This document shows, in pieces, positions 1 through 8,631 of a stretch of DNA of 64,000 nt. The stretch lies in contig NZ_JADCJY010000001.1 in assembly GCF_014982715.1 (NCBI RefSeq), positions 248,001 to 312,000 on the forward strand. Reading direction: 5' to 3'. The DNA is from Gallalistipes aquisgranensis (GTDB lineage: Bacteria > Bacteroidota > Bacteroidia > Bacteroidales > Rikenellaceae). The notes under the pieces are model-generated. The model did not search any database. It was not told the DNA's origin and saw nothing but the letters and a program-made list of their open reading frames with translations. The stretch's first letter is position 1, and every line of letters begins with the position of its first letter. The position numbers and the translations under genes are program-made.

Positions 1-1598
1 CGGGCGACAGGGTGTTGAAAAAGGCGGAGAAGGAGCCTTTCGTCGCCGCTTTCCTCAAGCGGGTCTATCGCAGGGCGCTGGAGTGGGTCATGGGTCGCAA
101 GCGGGCGCTGCTGGGCGTGACGCTGGCCCTGTTCGCGGGGGCGCTTGCGGTTTTCTTTACGCTGGGACGCAGTTTCCTGCCCCCCTTCAATGAAGGTTCG
201 CTTACGATCAATGCGAGCGTCCTGCCGGGCGTGTCGCTCGAGGAGTCGGACCGCATCGGCGGTGAAGTGGAGAAAATCCTGCTCGAAGTTCCCGAGATCA
301 GAACCGTGGCCCGCAAGACGGGCCGAGCCGAACTGGACGAGCACGCGCTCGGAGTGAACGTCTCCGAGATCGAGGCTCCCTTCGAACTGGACGGCCGTTC
401 GCGCGAGGAGTTCATGGCCGACGTACGGGCCCGGCTGGGTGCGTTGAAGGGGGTGAACATCGAGATCGGACAGCCCATTTCGCACCGTATCGACGCCATG
501 CTCTCGGGGACGAAGGCCAATATCGCCATCAAACTGTTCGGCACCGATCTGAACCGTATGTTCACGTTGGGCAACCGGATCAGGGAGGCCATCGCCACGG
601 TTCCCGGCATCGCCGATCTGAACGTGGAGCAGCAGATCGAACGTTCGCAGCTTCAGATCAAACCCCGCCGCGAACTGCTGGCCCGTTACGGGATCACGAT
701 ACCGCAGTTCTCCGAATTCGTGAACGTGGCGCTGGCGGGCAAGGTGATTTCGCAGGTCTACGACCAGGGAAGTTCGTTCGACCTGACCGTGCGGGCCGAC
801 GACGGGAGCCGTTCCTCGATGGAGGAGATTGGCAACCTGCTGATCGACGCGGGCGGTACGAAGGTGCCTCTCGGCTATGTGGCCGAGATCGTCTCCACGG
901 CCGGGCCCGATGCCGTGAACCGGGAGAACGTGAAGCGCAAGATCGTCGTGTCGGCCAACGTGACCGGGGGCGATCTGGGCGGTGCGGTCGCCGAAATCGA
1001 GAAGCGTATCCGGGAACAGGTCGAGCTGCCCGAGGGTTATTACGTGGAGTATGGCGGACAGTTCGAGAGCCAGCAATCCGCTTCGCGGGTGCTTTCGTTC
1101 GCCTCGCTGGTGGCCCTGTTGGTGATCTTCCTGATGCTGTTTCAGGAGTTCAAGCAGGTGAAACTGGCCGGAATGGTGATGATCAACCTGCCGCTGGCCC
1201 TGATCGGCGGCGTTGCGGCGATCTGGATGACTTCCGGCGTGGTGAGCATTCCGGCCATTATCGGTTTCATTTCGCTGCTGGGCATCGCCGTGCGCAACGG
1301 CATCCTGCTCGTCTCCCATTACAATCATTTGCGCTCCGGGGGATGTCCCCTCTACGAGAGTGTGATACAGGGGTCGCTCGACCGGTTGAACCCGATCCTG
1401 ATGACCTCCCTGTCGTCGGCGCTGGCGCTGATTCCGCTGGCACTGGGCGGCGATGTCTCCGGCAACGAGATTCAGAGCCCCATGGCGAAGGTGATTCTGG
1501 GCGGTCTGGTCAGCTCCACGTTTCTGAACGGGTTCGTGGTGCCGGTGGTCTATCTGATGTTGAACCGTAAAAACGAAAACGTATGCGAACGATCGTAA
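1..1598 (+). CDS. CusA/CzcA-family heavy-metal RND efflux pump, C-terminal part (5' end outside window)
   Basis: Inner-membrane proton-driven pump of the heavy-metal efflux (HME) RND family, working with a periplasmic adaptor and a TolC-type channel. The open frame runs through base 3 without a start, so the first half (about 500 residues of a family length near 1,040) lies upstream; the GTG at position 12 is internal. Seen: a hydrophobic segment shortly after entry, the periplasmic porter region (FLPPFNEGSLTI, then PGVSLEESDRIG), and a C-terminal membrane block with GFISLLGIAVRNGILLVSHY and a MTSLSSALALIPLALGG stretch typical of CusA/CzcA. It overlaps the following TolC gene by 16 bases, so the two are one operon. 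The transported metal (Cu, Ag, Zn, Co) cannot be told from this half. Confidence 0.93.
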   Translation, partial: GDRVLKKAEKEPFVAAFLKRVYRRALEWVMGRKRALLGVTLALFAGALAVFFTLGRSFLPPFNEGSLTINASVLPGVSLEESDRIGGEVEKILLEVPEIRTVARKTGRAELDEHALGVNVSEIEAPFELDGRSREEFMADVRARLGALKGVNIEIGQPISHRIDAMLSGTKANIAIKLFGTDLNRMFTLGNRIREAIATVPGIADLNVEQQIERSQLQIKPRRELLARYGITIPQFSEFVNVALAGKVISQVYDQGSSFDLTVRADDGSRSSMEEIGNLLIDAGGTKVPLGYVAEIVSTAGPDAVNRENVKRKIVVSANVTGGDLGGAVAEIEKRIREQVELPEGYYVEYGGQFESQQSASRVLSFASLVALLVIFLMLFQEFKQVKLAGMVMINLPLALIGGVAAIWMTSGVVSIPAIIGFISLLGIAVRNGILLVSHYNHLRSGGCPLYESVIQGSLDRLNPILMTSLSSALALIPLALGGDVSGNEIQSPMAKVILGGLVSSTFLNGFVVPVVYLMLNRKNENVCERS

Positions 1599-2761
1599 CG
1601 ACCGTTGCGGCCCTGCTCGTAGTGTCGGGGGCCTTCGCGCAGAACGGGGTGGAGCGTGTGCTCCGCTCCGTGGAGGAGAACAGCGTGACGCTCCGGGCCC
1701 GCAGGGAGCTGACCGGGGCGCAGGTGCTGGAAGCCCGGTCGTCGAACAATCTGGGCAATCCGACTGTCTCCTACGACCAGTTGTGGGGTACGCCTTCCGA
1801 GGTGGGCCGCAGCGGAGAGATCAATGTGGCCCAGCCGTTCGATTTCCCCACGGTGTATGCCAACCGTTCCAAAATGAACCGGTTGCTGGAGAGGCAGTAC
1901 GGCCATGAATACGCCGTGTTCCGCCGGCAGGTGCTTCTGCAGGCCCAGGAGGCGTGCATCGCCATCGTCGCCCAGCGGCGGCTGAAGGCGCTGGCGGACG
2001 AGAAGGTGAAGAATGCCGAGCGTCTGGCGGCCCTCTATGCCGTCAGGTCCGAGACGGGCGATGCGAACATATTGGAACAGAACAAGGTGAATCTGGAACT
2101 GGTGGCTGCCCGCAATGCGGCGCGTCTGGTTGATATGGACCTGGCCGCCCTGGAGTCCCAGCTGGTGAATCTGAACGGAGGCGTGTCCGTCGATTTCCCC
2201 GATACGGAATATCCGCCCCTGTCCCTGCTTCAGCCGCTGGATTCCATGCTGGTGTTCTATCGGGAAAACGATCCCCAGCTGCTGGCTTTCCGCACGGGTG
2301 TGGAGGCGGCCGAGCAGGACGTGAAACTGTCGAAGGCGCAGTCGCTGCCTTCGTTCGAGGTAGGGTATCGGAGAGAGTTCGCGGCGGGGGAGCATTCCGA
2401 CGGCTTTACGGTGGGTATGAGCGTGCCCCTGTTCGAGAGCCGGGGTCGGGTGAAACGGGCCAGGGCACAGGCGCAGTTCGCCCGCACGCAGCTCGAAAGC
2501 GGCCGGATCGACGTGGAGACCACCCTCCGGCAGCTCTACGACAAGGCCGCCCAACTGGAACATTCGCTCCGCGAATACGGAAACGCGCTGGCTCCGGACC
2601 GTAATCTGGAACTGCTGGACAAGGCGCTCCGGGTGGGACAGGTCTCGGTCGTGGACTATTTCACCGAACTGTCCACCGTGTACCAGGTCCGCGAGGCGCT
2701 GATTACGACCGAACGGGATTACCGTGTGGTACGTGCCCGCATCGAGATGATCGGATTGTAG
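1583..2761 (+). CDS. TolC family outer-membrane efflux protein (CusC-like)
   Basis: Outer-membrane channel partner of the preceding RND pump. The 392-residue product begins with a clear signal peptide (MRTIVTTVAALLVVSGAFAQ) and has the two-repeat TolC layout: long Ala/Glu/Arg-rich helices separated by beta segments, with the outer efflux protein fold visible around ARSSNNLGNPTVSYDQ and again around KLSKAQSLPSFEVGYR. The length is somewhat short for TolC (about 420-450), as is usual for the Bacteroidota metal-efflux versions. The start overlaps the end of the pump gene by 16 bases, which suggests translational coupling. No adaptor gene follows, so it must be upstream of the window. A strong hairpin closes the operon. 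Confidence 0.9.
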   Translation: MRTIVTTVAALLVVSGAFAQNGVERVLRSVEENSVTLRARRELTGAQVLEARSSNNLGNPTVSYDQLWGTPSEVGRSGEINVAQPFDFPTVYANRSKMNRLLERQYGHEYAVFRRQVLLQAQEACIAIVAQRRLKALADEKVKNAERLAALYAVRSETGDANILEQNKVNLELVAARNAARLVDMDLAALESQLVNLNGGVSVDFPDTEYPPLSLLQPLDSMLVFYRENDPQLLAFRTGVEAAEQDVKLSKAQSLPSFEVGYRREFAAGEHSDGFTVGMSVPLFESRGRVKRARAQAQFARTQLESGRIDVETTLRQLYDKAAQLEHSLREYGNALAPDRNLELLDKALRVGQVSVVDYFTELSTVYQVREALITTERDYRVVRARIEMIGL

Positions 2762-2790
2762 GTGTGCGGCGGCGAGCCGCAGGCAGGGGG

Positions 2791-2828
2791 CATCCCGCTT
2801 TTCGTGTACGCGCACGAAAGGCGGGATG
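2791..2828 (+). terminator. Hairpin at end of the efflux operon
   Basis: CATCCCGC pairs with GCGGGATG and the stem continues inward through TTTTCGTG/CACGAAAG, giving about 15-16 pairs around a small loop. The U tract after it is poor, so it may act as a terminator or as an RNA 3'-end protector. It lies between the tolC-like stop and the fabI promoter. Confidence 0.6.
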
Positions 2829-2834
2829 TCCGGT

Positions 2835-2864
2835 TTTGTATTCGGCAACTTTTTCGTACCTTTG
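2835..2864 (+). promoter_or_regulatory. fabI promoter (TTTG at 2835, TACCTTTG at 2857-2864)
   Basis: The -7 box TACCTTTG matches the Bacteroidota consensus TAnnTTTG, with TTTG 18 bases upstream. The ATG of fabI follows 23 bases after the box, so translation must start at 2888 rather than at any upstream in-frame codon. Confidence 0.7.
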
Positions 2865-2887
2865 TCCCATCATCAATACGGAAAATT

Positions 2888-3751
2888 ATGGCATACAATC
2901 TTTTGAAAGGAAAGAAAGGACTGATCTTCGGGGCGCTCAACGAGCAATCCATCGCATGGAAAGTGGCTCAGCGGGCCGTCGAGGAGGGGGCCGAGATCGT
3001 GCTGACCAACACGGCCGTTTCGATCCGCATGGGTACCGTGGGACAACTGGCCGAGCAGTGCGGCACGATCGTCGTTCCGGCCGATGCGACCTCCGTGTCC
3101 GACCTGGAGAATCTGATCGACCGGACGATGGAGCATTTCGGCGGCAAGTTCGATTTCATCCTCCACTCGATCGGCATGTCGCCCAATGTCCGCAAGGGGC
3201 GCACGTACGACGATCTGGACTACGATTTCCTGACCAAAACCCTCGATATTTCGGCGATTTCGTTCCACAAGGTCATCCAGGTGGCCCGCAAGAAAGACGC
3301 CCTGAACGACTGGGGGTCGATCGTGGCGCTCTCCTATATCGCCGCCCAGCGTACGCTCTACGGCTACAACGACATGGCCGACGCCAAGGCCCTGCTGGAG
3401 AGCATCGCCCGCAGCTTCGGGTATATCTACGGACGGGAGAAGAAAATCCGCATCAATACCGTGTCGCAGTCGCCCACGCCCACCACGGCGGGCAACGGCG
3501 TGCTCGGACTGGGCGATCTGATGGACTTCGCCGAGCGGATGTCGCCGCTGGGCAATGCCACGGCCGACGACTGCGCGGGATACGTCATCACGCTCTTCTC
3601 CGACCTGACGCGCAAGGTCACCATGCAGAACCTGTTCCACGACGGAGGGTTCTCGAGCATGGGCATGAGCCGCCGGGCCATGCACACCTACGAAAAGGGT
3701 CTCGCCTTCCAGGACGTTCATCAGAACCAGTATCCTTTCGGGAAGGAATAA
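2888..3751 (+). CDS. fabI: Enoyl-[acyl-carrier-protein] reductase [NADH]
   Basis: Last reductive step of each round of type II fatty-acid elongation in the cytoplasm. The 287-residue protein is an atypical short-chain dehydrogenase of the FabI type: nucleotide-binding region GLIFGALNEQSIAW (residues 11-24), and the catalytic set Tyr150, Tyr160 and Lys167 within SYIAAQRTL and GYNDMADAK (Tyr-x6-Lys as in E. coli FabI). It is about 25 residues longer than the E. coli enzyme, which is normal for Bacteroidota. The frame is open further upstream, but the promoter at 2835-2864 rules out those starts. Monocistronic: its own promoter before it and a terminator after it. Confidence 0.95.
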   Translation: MAYNLLKGKKGLIFGALNEQSIAWKVAQRAVEEGAEIVLTNTAVSIRMGTVGQLAEQCGTIVVPADATSVSDLENLIDRTMEHFGGKFDFILHSIGMSPNVRKGRTYDDLDYDFLTKTLDISAISFHKVIQVARKKDALNDWGSIVALSYIAAQRTLYGYNDMADAKALLESIARSFGYIYGREKKIRINTVSQSPTPTTAGNGVLGLGDLMDFAERMSPLGNATADDCAGYVITLFSDLTRKVTMQNLFHDGGFSSMGMSRRAMHTYEKGLAFQDVHQNQYPFGKE

Positions 3752-3798
3752 CGCTCTCCGGCCGGCCGGTATCCGGCATGTCCGTTCCTACGGTTTCT

Positions 3799-3833
3799 CC
3801 CCCGCTGCGAGTGTGTGCAGCGGGGGTTTTTTT
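3799..3833 (+). terminator. Rho-independent terminator after fabI
   Basis: CCCCCGCTGC (3799-3808), an eight-base loop, GCAGCGGGGG (3817-3826), then seven T. Textbook intrinsic terminator for the plus strand. Confidence 0.9.
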
Positions 3834-4153
3834 GTTCCTGCGACAGAATATTGCCCGGTTGTCCGGCCGCTTTGGGACGGTTTCGGAAAGGGCCGGGGGG
3901 CGTACGGATTTCGCTTTCCGGAATTGCCCGGCCCTTTTCCGTTTCCTCTCATTCTGAAAGGACCGCTTTATCAGAATGGAAGGATACGGAGTCCGTAGTC
4001 TTTTTTTTCATGGTGCTGTCTGTCAGTTCGTTGTCCGTTCCCGGTGCGGGTTGGTCCGGCCTTTGACGTTCGGTCGGATACGAAATTGCCGGAACGAAGC
4101 CTGTCCTTCCCTCCGGGTGGAGATACGGGGGAGTTCCGCATCGGAAACAGCGA
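3834..4153 (+). other. 320-base non-coding stretch before lysC; possible structured leader
   Basis: No convincing gene. It holds a long hairpin (GGGCCGGG at 3890-3897 with CCCGGCCC at 3927-3934, extended by GGAAA/TTTTCC), an inverted repeat CATTCTGA (3950-3957)/TCAGAATG (3971-3978), and a run of eight T at 4001-4008. I found no TAnnTTTG promoter. The layout would suit an attenuator for the aspartate kinase gene, but the hairpin directly before the T run is weak and I do not recognise a known riboswitch. Confidence 0.35.
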
Positions 4154-5479
4154 ATGAAAATCGAAAAGATGAAAGTATTGAAATTCGGCGGGACCTCGGT
4201 AGGTTCCGTCGAAAGAATCAAGCACGTCGCCCGGCTGATTTGCAGCGAAGAACCCAAGGTGGTCGTGCTTTCGGCCATGTCCGGGACGACGAACGCGCTG
4301 GCGGCGATCGCCGGGCAGCTCTCCGGTAACGATGTCGCCGGAGAGCTGGCCTCCGTCGCAGAACTCGAAGGGCGGTATGCGGATGTCTCCGACCGTCTTT
4401 ACCGGTCGGAGGGAAGCCGGGCCAAGGCGAAAGCGCATATATCCGAATCTTTCGCCCTGTTGCGGCGGATCGCCGGCGAGCCGTTCACCTCCACCGCGGA
4501 GAAAGTGGTGCTGGCCCAGGGCGAACTGATCGTTACGCGGCTGATGCATCTCTACCTGAAGGAAGAGGGGGTGAACGCCGCCTTGCTGCCGGCCACCGAT
4601 TTCATGCGGACGGACCGGTACGGGGAACCGGACATGCGTTTTATCCGGCGCAACGTGCGCAAGGCGCTGAACGAATATCCCTTTACCCGTCTGTTCATTA
4701 CACAGGGGTATATCTGCCGAAATGCTGCGGGGGAGATCGACAACCTGAGAAGGGGAGGCAGCGATTACAGCGCCTCGTTGATCGGTGCCGCACTGGGCGC
4801 CTCCGAAATCCAGATATGGACCGACATCGACGGGCTGCACAACAACGATCCGCGCGTGGTGCACCGGACGACACCCGTCCGCAGGCTCACTTTCGACGAG
4901 GCGTCCAAACTGGCCCATTTCGGGGCGAAGATTCTGCATCCCACCTGCATCCTGCCCGCCAAACAGAAGAACATTCCCGTGCGGCTGCTCAACACGATGG
5001 ACCCGGAAGCGCCCGGTACGCTCATTTCCGATACGGCCGACACGGGACGGATCAAGGCCGTGGCCGCCAAGGACGACGTGACCTATGTCAAGATACGTTC
5101 TACCTACAAGGTGCCGTCCTACCGTTTCCTGAACAAGGTGTTCGGTATCTTCGACCGCCTGCACACCCCGATCGACCTGATGGTCACCTCCGATGTGGAG
5201 ATTTCCCTCTCCGTGGACAGCCGGGAGCGGCTTCCGCAGATCGTCGAGGCGCTGAGCCCCTATGCCGACGTGACGGTGGAGGACGACATGGTGATCGTCT
5301 GCGTGGTCGGCGACCTGAAATGGTACAACGTGGGGTTCGAAACCCGTATCATCGGGGCTCTGAAAGACATTCCCGTGCGGATGATCTCCTACGGCGACAA
5401 CTGCGACCTGTCGCTGGTCATGCACCGGGACAATAAGAAGCAGGCTCTCGAAGCGCTCAACAACTGCGTTTTCCACTGA
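4154..5479 (+). CDS. lysC: Aspartate kinase (monofunctional)
   Basis: Phosphorylates L-aspartate with ATP, the first step towards lysine, diaminopimelate, threonine and methionine. The 441-residue protein opens with the signature KFGGTSVGS (residues 10-18); mid-protein it has the RRGGSDYSAS motif and WTDIDGLHNNDPR of the kinase domain. The last third carries two ACT-like regulatory folds (for example SDVEISLSV), consistent with feedback inhibition by an end-product amino acid. There is no homoserine dehydrogenase fused to it. The alternative start at codon 6 (4169) is equally good by eye. It stands alone and converges on pepD. Confidence 0.93.
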   Translation: MKIEKMKVLKFGGTSVGSVERIKHVARLICSEEPKVVVLSAMSGTTNALAAIAGQLSGNDVAGELASVAELEGRYADVSDRLYRSEGSRAKAKAHISESFALLRRIAGEPFTSTAEKVVLAQGELIVTRLMHLYLKEEGVNAALLPATDFMRTDRYGEPDMRFIRRNVRKALNEYPFTRLFITQGYICRNAAGEIDNLRRGGSDYSASLIGAALGASEIQIWTDIDGLHNNDPRVVHRTTPVRRLTFDEASKLAHFGAKILHPTCILPAKQKNIPVRLLNTMDPEAPGTLISDTADTGRIKAVAAKDDVTYVKIRSTYKVPSYRFLNKVFGIFDRLHTPIDLMVTSDVEISLSVDSRERLPQIVEALSPYADVTVEDDMVIVCVVGDLKWYNVGFETRIIGALKDIPVRMISYGDNCDLSLVMHRDNKKQALEALNNCVFH

Positions 5480-5659
5480 TTCTGTCCATATATTGCCTGT
5501 TGTCCGTCCGCCTGCCGGACCTCTTTCCTGAGCGTCTCCGGCCGGAGAGCGGAGCAGGGACCTCCGGGTGGAACGAAATCCGTTTCTTTCGGGGAAACGG
5601 GGGCGGGGGGAAGGTCCGCGCACGTCGGTCCGGATGCGGAATCGCCCGTCTCTGTTTTT

Positions 5660-7111
5660 CTACAAGGTACGGATCACCTCGCAGAGCAGTTTCCAGAATT
5701 TGTCCACCGTGGCGATCTCCAGCCGTTCGTCGGGCGAGTGTACCCCGCGCAGGGTGGGACCGAAGGAGACCATTTCCAGATCGGGGTATTTTTCCAGAAA
5801 CAGCCCGCACTCCAGTCCGGCGTGGATGGCCCGTATCCTGGGTTCCGTGCCGAACAGCGACGCATAGGCCGTCCGTGTCGTCTCCAGCAGACGGGAATCG
5901 GGGTCGGGGGTCCAGCCCGGGTAACCGTCCGAATGGCTGACCTCCGCTCCGGCGAGCCGGTAGACCGCTTCCACGGAGGCTGCCGCCGCCCGTTTGGCGC
6001 TCTCGGACGAGGAGCGCTGCGAGGAGGTGACCGTGATCGTACGGTCGGGTCCGAATTTCACCGAAGCGAGGTTCGTAGAGGTCTCCACGAGCCCCGGTAC
6101 GGCATGGCTCATGGCCAGTACGCCGTTGGGTACGCCCAGCAGCGATCCGAGCAGTCCGTCCCGTGTGGCGGCGTCGAGCACCGTGTCGGTGGGCGGCATT
6201 TCGGCGATGGAGAACGTGATGCCGGGATCGGTCAGGCGGAACTCTTCGGCGATGTCGCGCGTGAACCGTTCGTAAATCTCGAACAGCCGCCGAACACCCT
6301 TGACGGGAACGCCGAACAATGCGTAGGCCTCTCTCGGAATAGCGTTGCGGAGGTTGCCTCCGTCGAAATAGCCGAGGCAGAGGTCCGTCTCCCGGCCGAT
6401 CTGTCCGAGCAGCCGGGCCATCAGCTTGTTCGAATTGGCCAGCCCGTCGTTGATGTTGTCGCCCGAATGGCCGCCCTTCAGCCCGGCGATGTCCACCCGG
6501 AAGAAGACCGTTCCCCGGGGCGGTTCCTGGGGGGTGTAGCGGAAGGTGGCGACCGTGTCGATCCCTCCGGCGCATCCGATGAAGAGTTCTCCCTCGTCTT
6601 CAGAGTCGAGATTGATCAGGTACTGCCCGGAGAGCATCTCTTCGCCCAGATTGAAGGCTCCGGTCAGTCCCGTCTCCTCGTCCACGGTGAAAAGGGCCTC
6701 CAGCGGACCGTGTTCCAGCTTTTCGTCGGTCAGTGCGGCCAGAGCCGCCGCCATGCCGATACCGCAGTCGGCCCCGAGCGTGGTGCCGGTCGCTTTGACC
6801 CATCCGTCTTCGATGCGGGGGACGATGGGGTCGTTTTCGAAGTCGAATACGACGTCCGAGTTCTTCTCGCAGACCATATCCATGTGGCTTTGCAGCACCA
6901 CGGCGGGGCGGTCTTCCCGTCCGGGAGTGGCGGGTTTCCGGATGACCACGTTGCCTGCGTCGTCCTTTTTGCAGTCGAACCCGTGTTTCCCTGCGAAATC
7001 CGTGAGATAGCGGATGATCTTGCCCTCCTTTTTCGAGGGTCTGGGCACCCGGGTGATCTCTTCGAAAATCTCCCACACCGGGCGCGGTTCCAATCGGTCG
7101 AGTATAGCCAT
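5660..7111 (-). CDS. pepD: Aminoacyl-histidine dipeptidase (beta-Ala-His dipeptidase, M20C)
   Basis: Cytoplasmic zinc dipeptidase with broad specificity for Xaa-His and related dipeptides. The 483-residue length matches PepD. Seen: QSHMDMV (His76, Asp78), GADCGIGMAA (Asp115), the VDEETGLTGA segment with Glu145/Glu146, NLDSEDEGE (Asp169), and near the C-terminus the GVHSPDER motif carrying the last zinc histidine. The lid domain lies in between. The start at 7111 is the first ATG and sits just after a likely -7 box (TATCTTTA on the minus strand). It is divergent from the gene at 7187 and convergent with lysC. Confidence 0.95.
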   Translation of the reverse strand: MAILDRLEPRPVWEIFEEITRVPRPSKKEGKIIRYLTDFAGKHGFDCKKDDAGNVVIRKPATPGREDRPAVVLQSHMDMVCEKNSDVVFDFENDPIVPRIEDGWVKATGTTLGADCGIGMAAALAALTDEKLEHGPLEALFTVDEETGLTGAFNLGEEMLSGQYLINLDSEDEGELFIGCAGGIDTVATFRYTPQEPPRGTVFFRVDIAGLKGGHSGDNINDGLANSNKLMARLLGQIGRETDLCLGYFDGGNLRNAIPREAYALFGVPVKGVRRLFEIYERFTRDIAEEFRLTDPGITFSIAEMPPTDTVLDAATRDGLLGSLLGVPNGVLAMSHAVPGLVETSTNLASVKFGPDRTITVTSSQRSSSESAKRAAAASVEAVYRLAGAEVSHSDGYPGWTPDPDSRLLETTRTAYASLFGTEPRIRAIHAGLECGLFLEKYPDLEMVSFGPTLRGVHSPDERLEIATVDKFWKLLCEVIRTL

Positions 7112-7151
7112 GATTTCGTGTAGTTTGCTTGTAAAGATAGTGAATTTTGCG

Positions 7152-7159
7152 TATATTTA
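7152..7159 (+). promoter_or_regulatory. Candidate -7 box (TATATTTA) for the gene at 7187
   Basis: One base off the TAnnTTTG consensus. The surrounding CGTATATTTATCCC recurs almost exactly before ispF (8088-8101), suggesting that both genes use the same promoter type. No clear -33 element. Confidence 0.4.
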
Positions 7160-7186
7160 TCCCTGACGACACCGATACCTGGCCTT

Positions 7187-8020
7187 ATGATGAAGAAATT
7201 TCCCCTCTGTCGCAGGGCATTTCTGCCCGTAGCGTTTCTTTTGTCGATTGCGGGCAGTGCCGCTGCCCAGACCCGGGTGATCCGTACCACAACGGGAAAG
7301 GAGTATGTCTGCCGGGTGCTCAGTGCCGATTCCGAAAAACTGATGGTGAGGATGGAGGGCCGGAGGGCGCTCCGCTATTTCGGACGGGACAGCATACGGA
7401 GCATACGCTCCCTTCCCCGGGAGGAGAAGGAGGGCCGCTACGATATGCTGACTTTGGTGCTGGAGGGAGGATACAGCTATCGGGGGCGTATTTTCGCCTC
7501 CACGGGCGACTGTTCCCTGAACGGCGTGCAGTATGCGGGAGAAGGGATGCCGTGGCACGACATGACCGACGGGTTTATCGTCGGCGGGACCGTATCGGGT
7601 TTCGTCTCCGAATCCTGGGGGGTGGGCGTCGCGGCAAATTACCGGGGCCTGCAGGAGTGGGATTTTCGCAGTTTCTATATCGGTCCCGCCGTGACATACA
7701 GGCTTTTCGACGGCAGATACCGCAATGCATGGATGTTCGACCTGGGGGCGGGTTACCTGCGTTCGCGTATGGACTTCGGAAGCGGCGAGACGTGGCGGAC
7801 GGCCTCGTTCGCCGGGCAGGCCGGGGCGGCTTACCTGTGGCGGCTGACCGGCGGCGTAGGGTTGCAGCTGCGTGTGTCGCTGCTGGCGTCGGCTGCGAAA
7901 CGGTTCGATGCGGAGCAGAATGTCTCCGGCGGACAGGCGGGCGAGCGGAGGGTGAGAATGTCGCCGGCTATGGCCCTGCACTCCGTGAACCTGACCGTCG
8001 GGCTGGTTTTCGGCCGGTGA
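7187..8020 (+). CDS. Hypothetical outer-membrane beta-barrel protein
   Basis: Function unknown. The 277-residue product has a signal peptide (cleaved after about residue 28, SAAAQ). Residues 29-75 resemble a small domain on how a key is sensed (TTTGKEYVCRVLSADSEKL), often seen in secreted Bacteroidota proteins. From about residue 90 it alternates Gly/aromatic beta strands (GGYSYRGRIF, GVGVAANYRG, FDLGAGYLRSR, GLVFGR at the end) as in small outer-membrane barrels, and it ends in a hydrophobic strand with Phe-Gly-Arg. It stands alone between pepD and ispF with its own promoter. Confidence 0.6.
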   Translation: MMKKFPLCRRAFLPVAFLLSIAGSAAAQTRVIRTTTGKEYVCRVLSADSEKLMVRMEGRRALRYFGRDSIRSIRSLPREEKEGRYDMLTLVLEGGYSYRGRIFASTGDCSLNGVQYAGEGMPWHDMTDGFIVGGTVSGFVSESWGVGVAANYRGLQEWDFRSFYIGPAVTYRLFDGRYRNAWMFDLGAGYLRSRMDFGSGETWRTASFAGQAGAAYLWRLTGGVGLQLRVSLLASAAKRFDAEQNVSGGQAGERRVRMSPAMALHSVNLTVGLVFGR

Positions 8021-8080
8021 CCGGGCGCCTTCCGGGGCGGGACCGGGAGGACAATGGCCGGCAGGGTTCTGTATGTCGGC

Positions 8081-8097
8081 TATATTTCGTATATTTA
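8081..8097 (+). promoter_or_regulatory. Candidate ispF promoter (TATATTTC and TATATTTA)
   Basis: Two overlapping -7-like boxes, 8081-8088 and 8090-8097, 27-44 bases before the ispF ATG. Both differ from TAnnTTTG at the last base, like the box at 7152. Confidence 0.35.
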
Positions 8098-8124
8098 TCC
8101 CCTGTTAATTATCGGATAACGGAA

Positions 8125-8631
8125 ATGGAGGATTTTCGGATCGGGCACGGTTTCGACGTGCATGTGCTCCGCGAGGGGCTGCCGCTGGTGATCGGCGGGG
8201 TGCGGATTCCGCACGAAAAGGGATTCGTGGCGCATTCGGACGGCGACGTGCTGGTGCACGCCCTCTGCGATGCGTTGCTGGGCGCCGTGGCGCTGGGCGA
8301 TATCGGGCTTCATTTTCCCGACACGTCGGAGGAGTTCCGGGGCATCGACAGTCTCGTGCTGCTGCGCCGCACGGTGGAATTGCTTCGGGAGAAGGGATAC
8401 AGGGTGGCCAACGTCGACGCGACGATCGTGATGCAGCGGCCCCGGCTGAGGCCCCATATCGACGAAATGCGCCGCATCCTAGCCCGGACGATGGGCGTGG
8501 AGTGCGACGCGGTTTCGGTAAAGGCGACGACTTCCGAACGGCTGGGATACGAGGGGCGCGAAGAGGGCGTTTCCGCCTATGCCGTGGCCCTCGTATGCCG
8601 TTGTCACTCTTTCGACAGGGGCTGTATGTAA
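8125..8631 (+). CDS. ispF: 2-C-methyl-D-erythritol 2,4-cyclodiphosphate synthase
   Basis: Fifth step of the non-mevalonate (MEP) isoprenoid pathway. The 168-residue enzyme shows the metal-binding RIGHGFDVH (residues 5-13) and the second zinc/substrate motif HSDGDVLVHALCDALLGA, plus the C-terminal TTSERLGYEGREEGVSAYAVAL typical of the family. The normal length is about 157-160; the extra tail (CHSFDRGCM) runs 28 bases into the convergent DUF4251 gene. The frame is open far upstream, but the start at 8125 fits both the family and the candidate promoter. Confidence 0.95.
   Translation: MEDFRIGHGFDVHVLREGLPLVIGGVRIPHEKGFVAHSDGDVLVHALCDALLGAVALGDIGLHFPDTSEEFRGIDSLVLLRRTVELLREKGYRVANVDATIVMQRPRLRPHIDEMRRILARTMGVECDAVSVKATTSERLGYEGREEGVSAYAVALVCRCHSFDRGCM

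Noticed and set aside
3834-4153. Lysine riboswitch before lysC
   Set aside because: The leader has hairpins and a T run but I cannot find the conserved core of the lysine riboswitch; left as an unassigned leader.
3813-4329. Small open frames between fabI and lysC
   Set aside because: They run through the fabI terminator or into lysC in another frame and show no conserved features.
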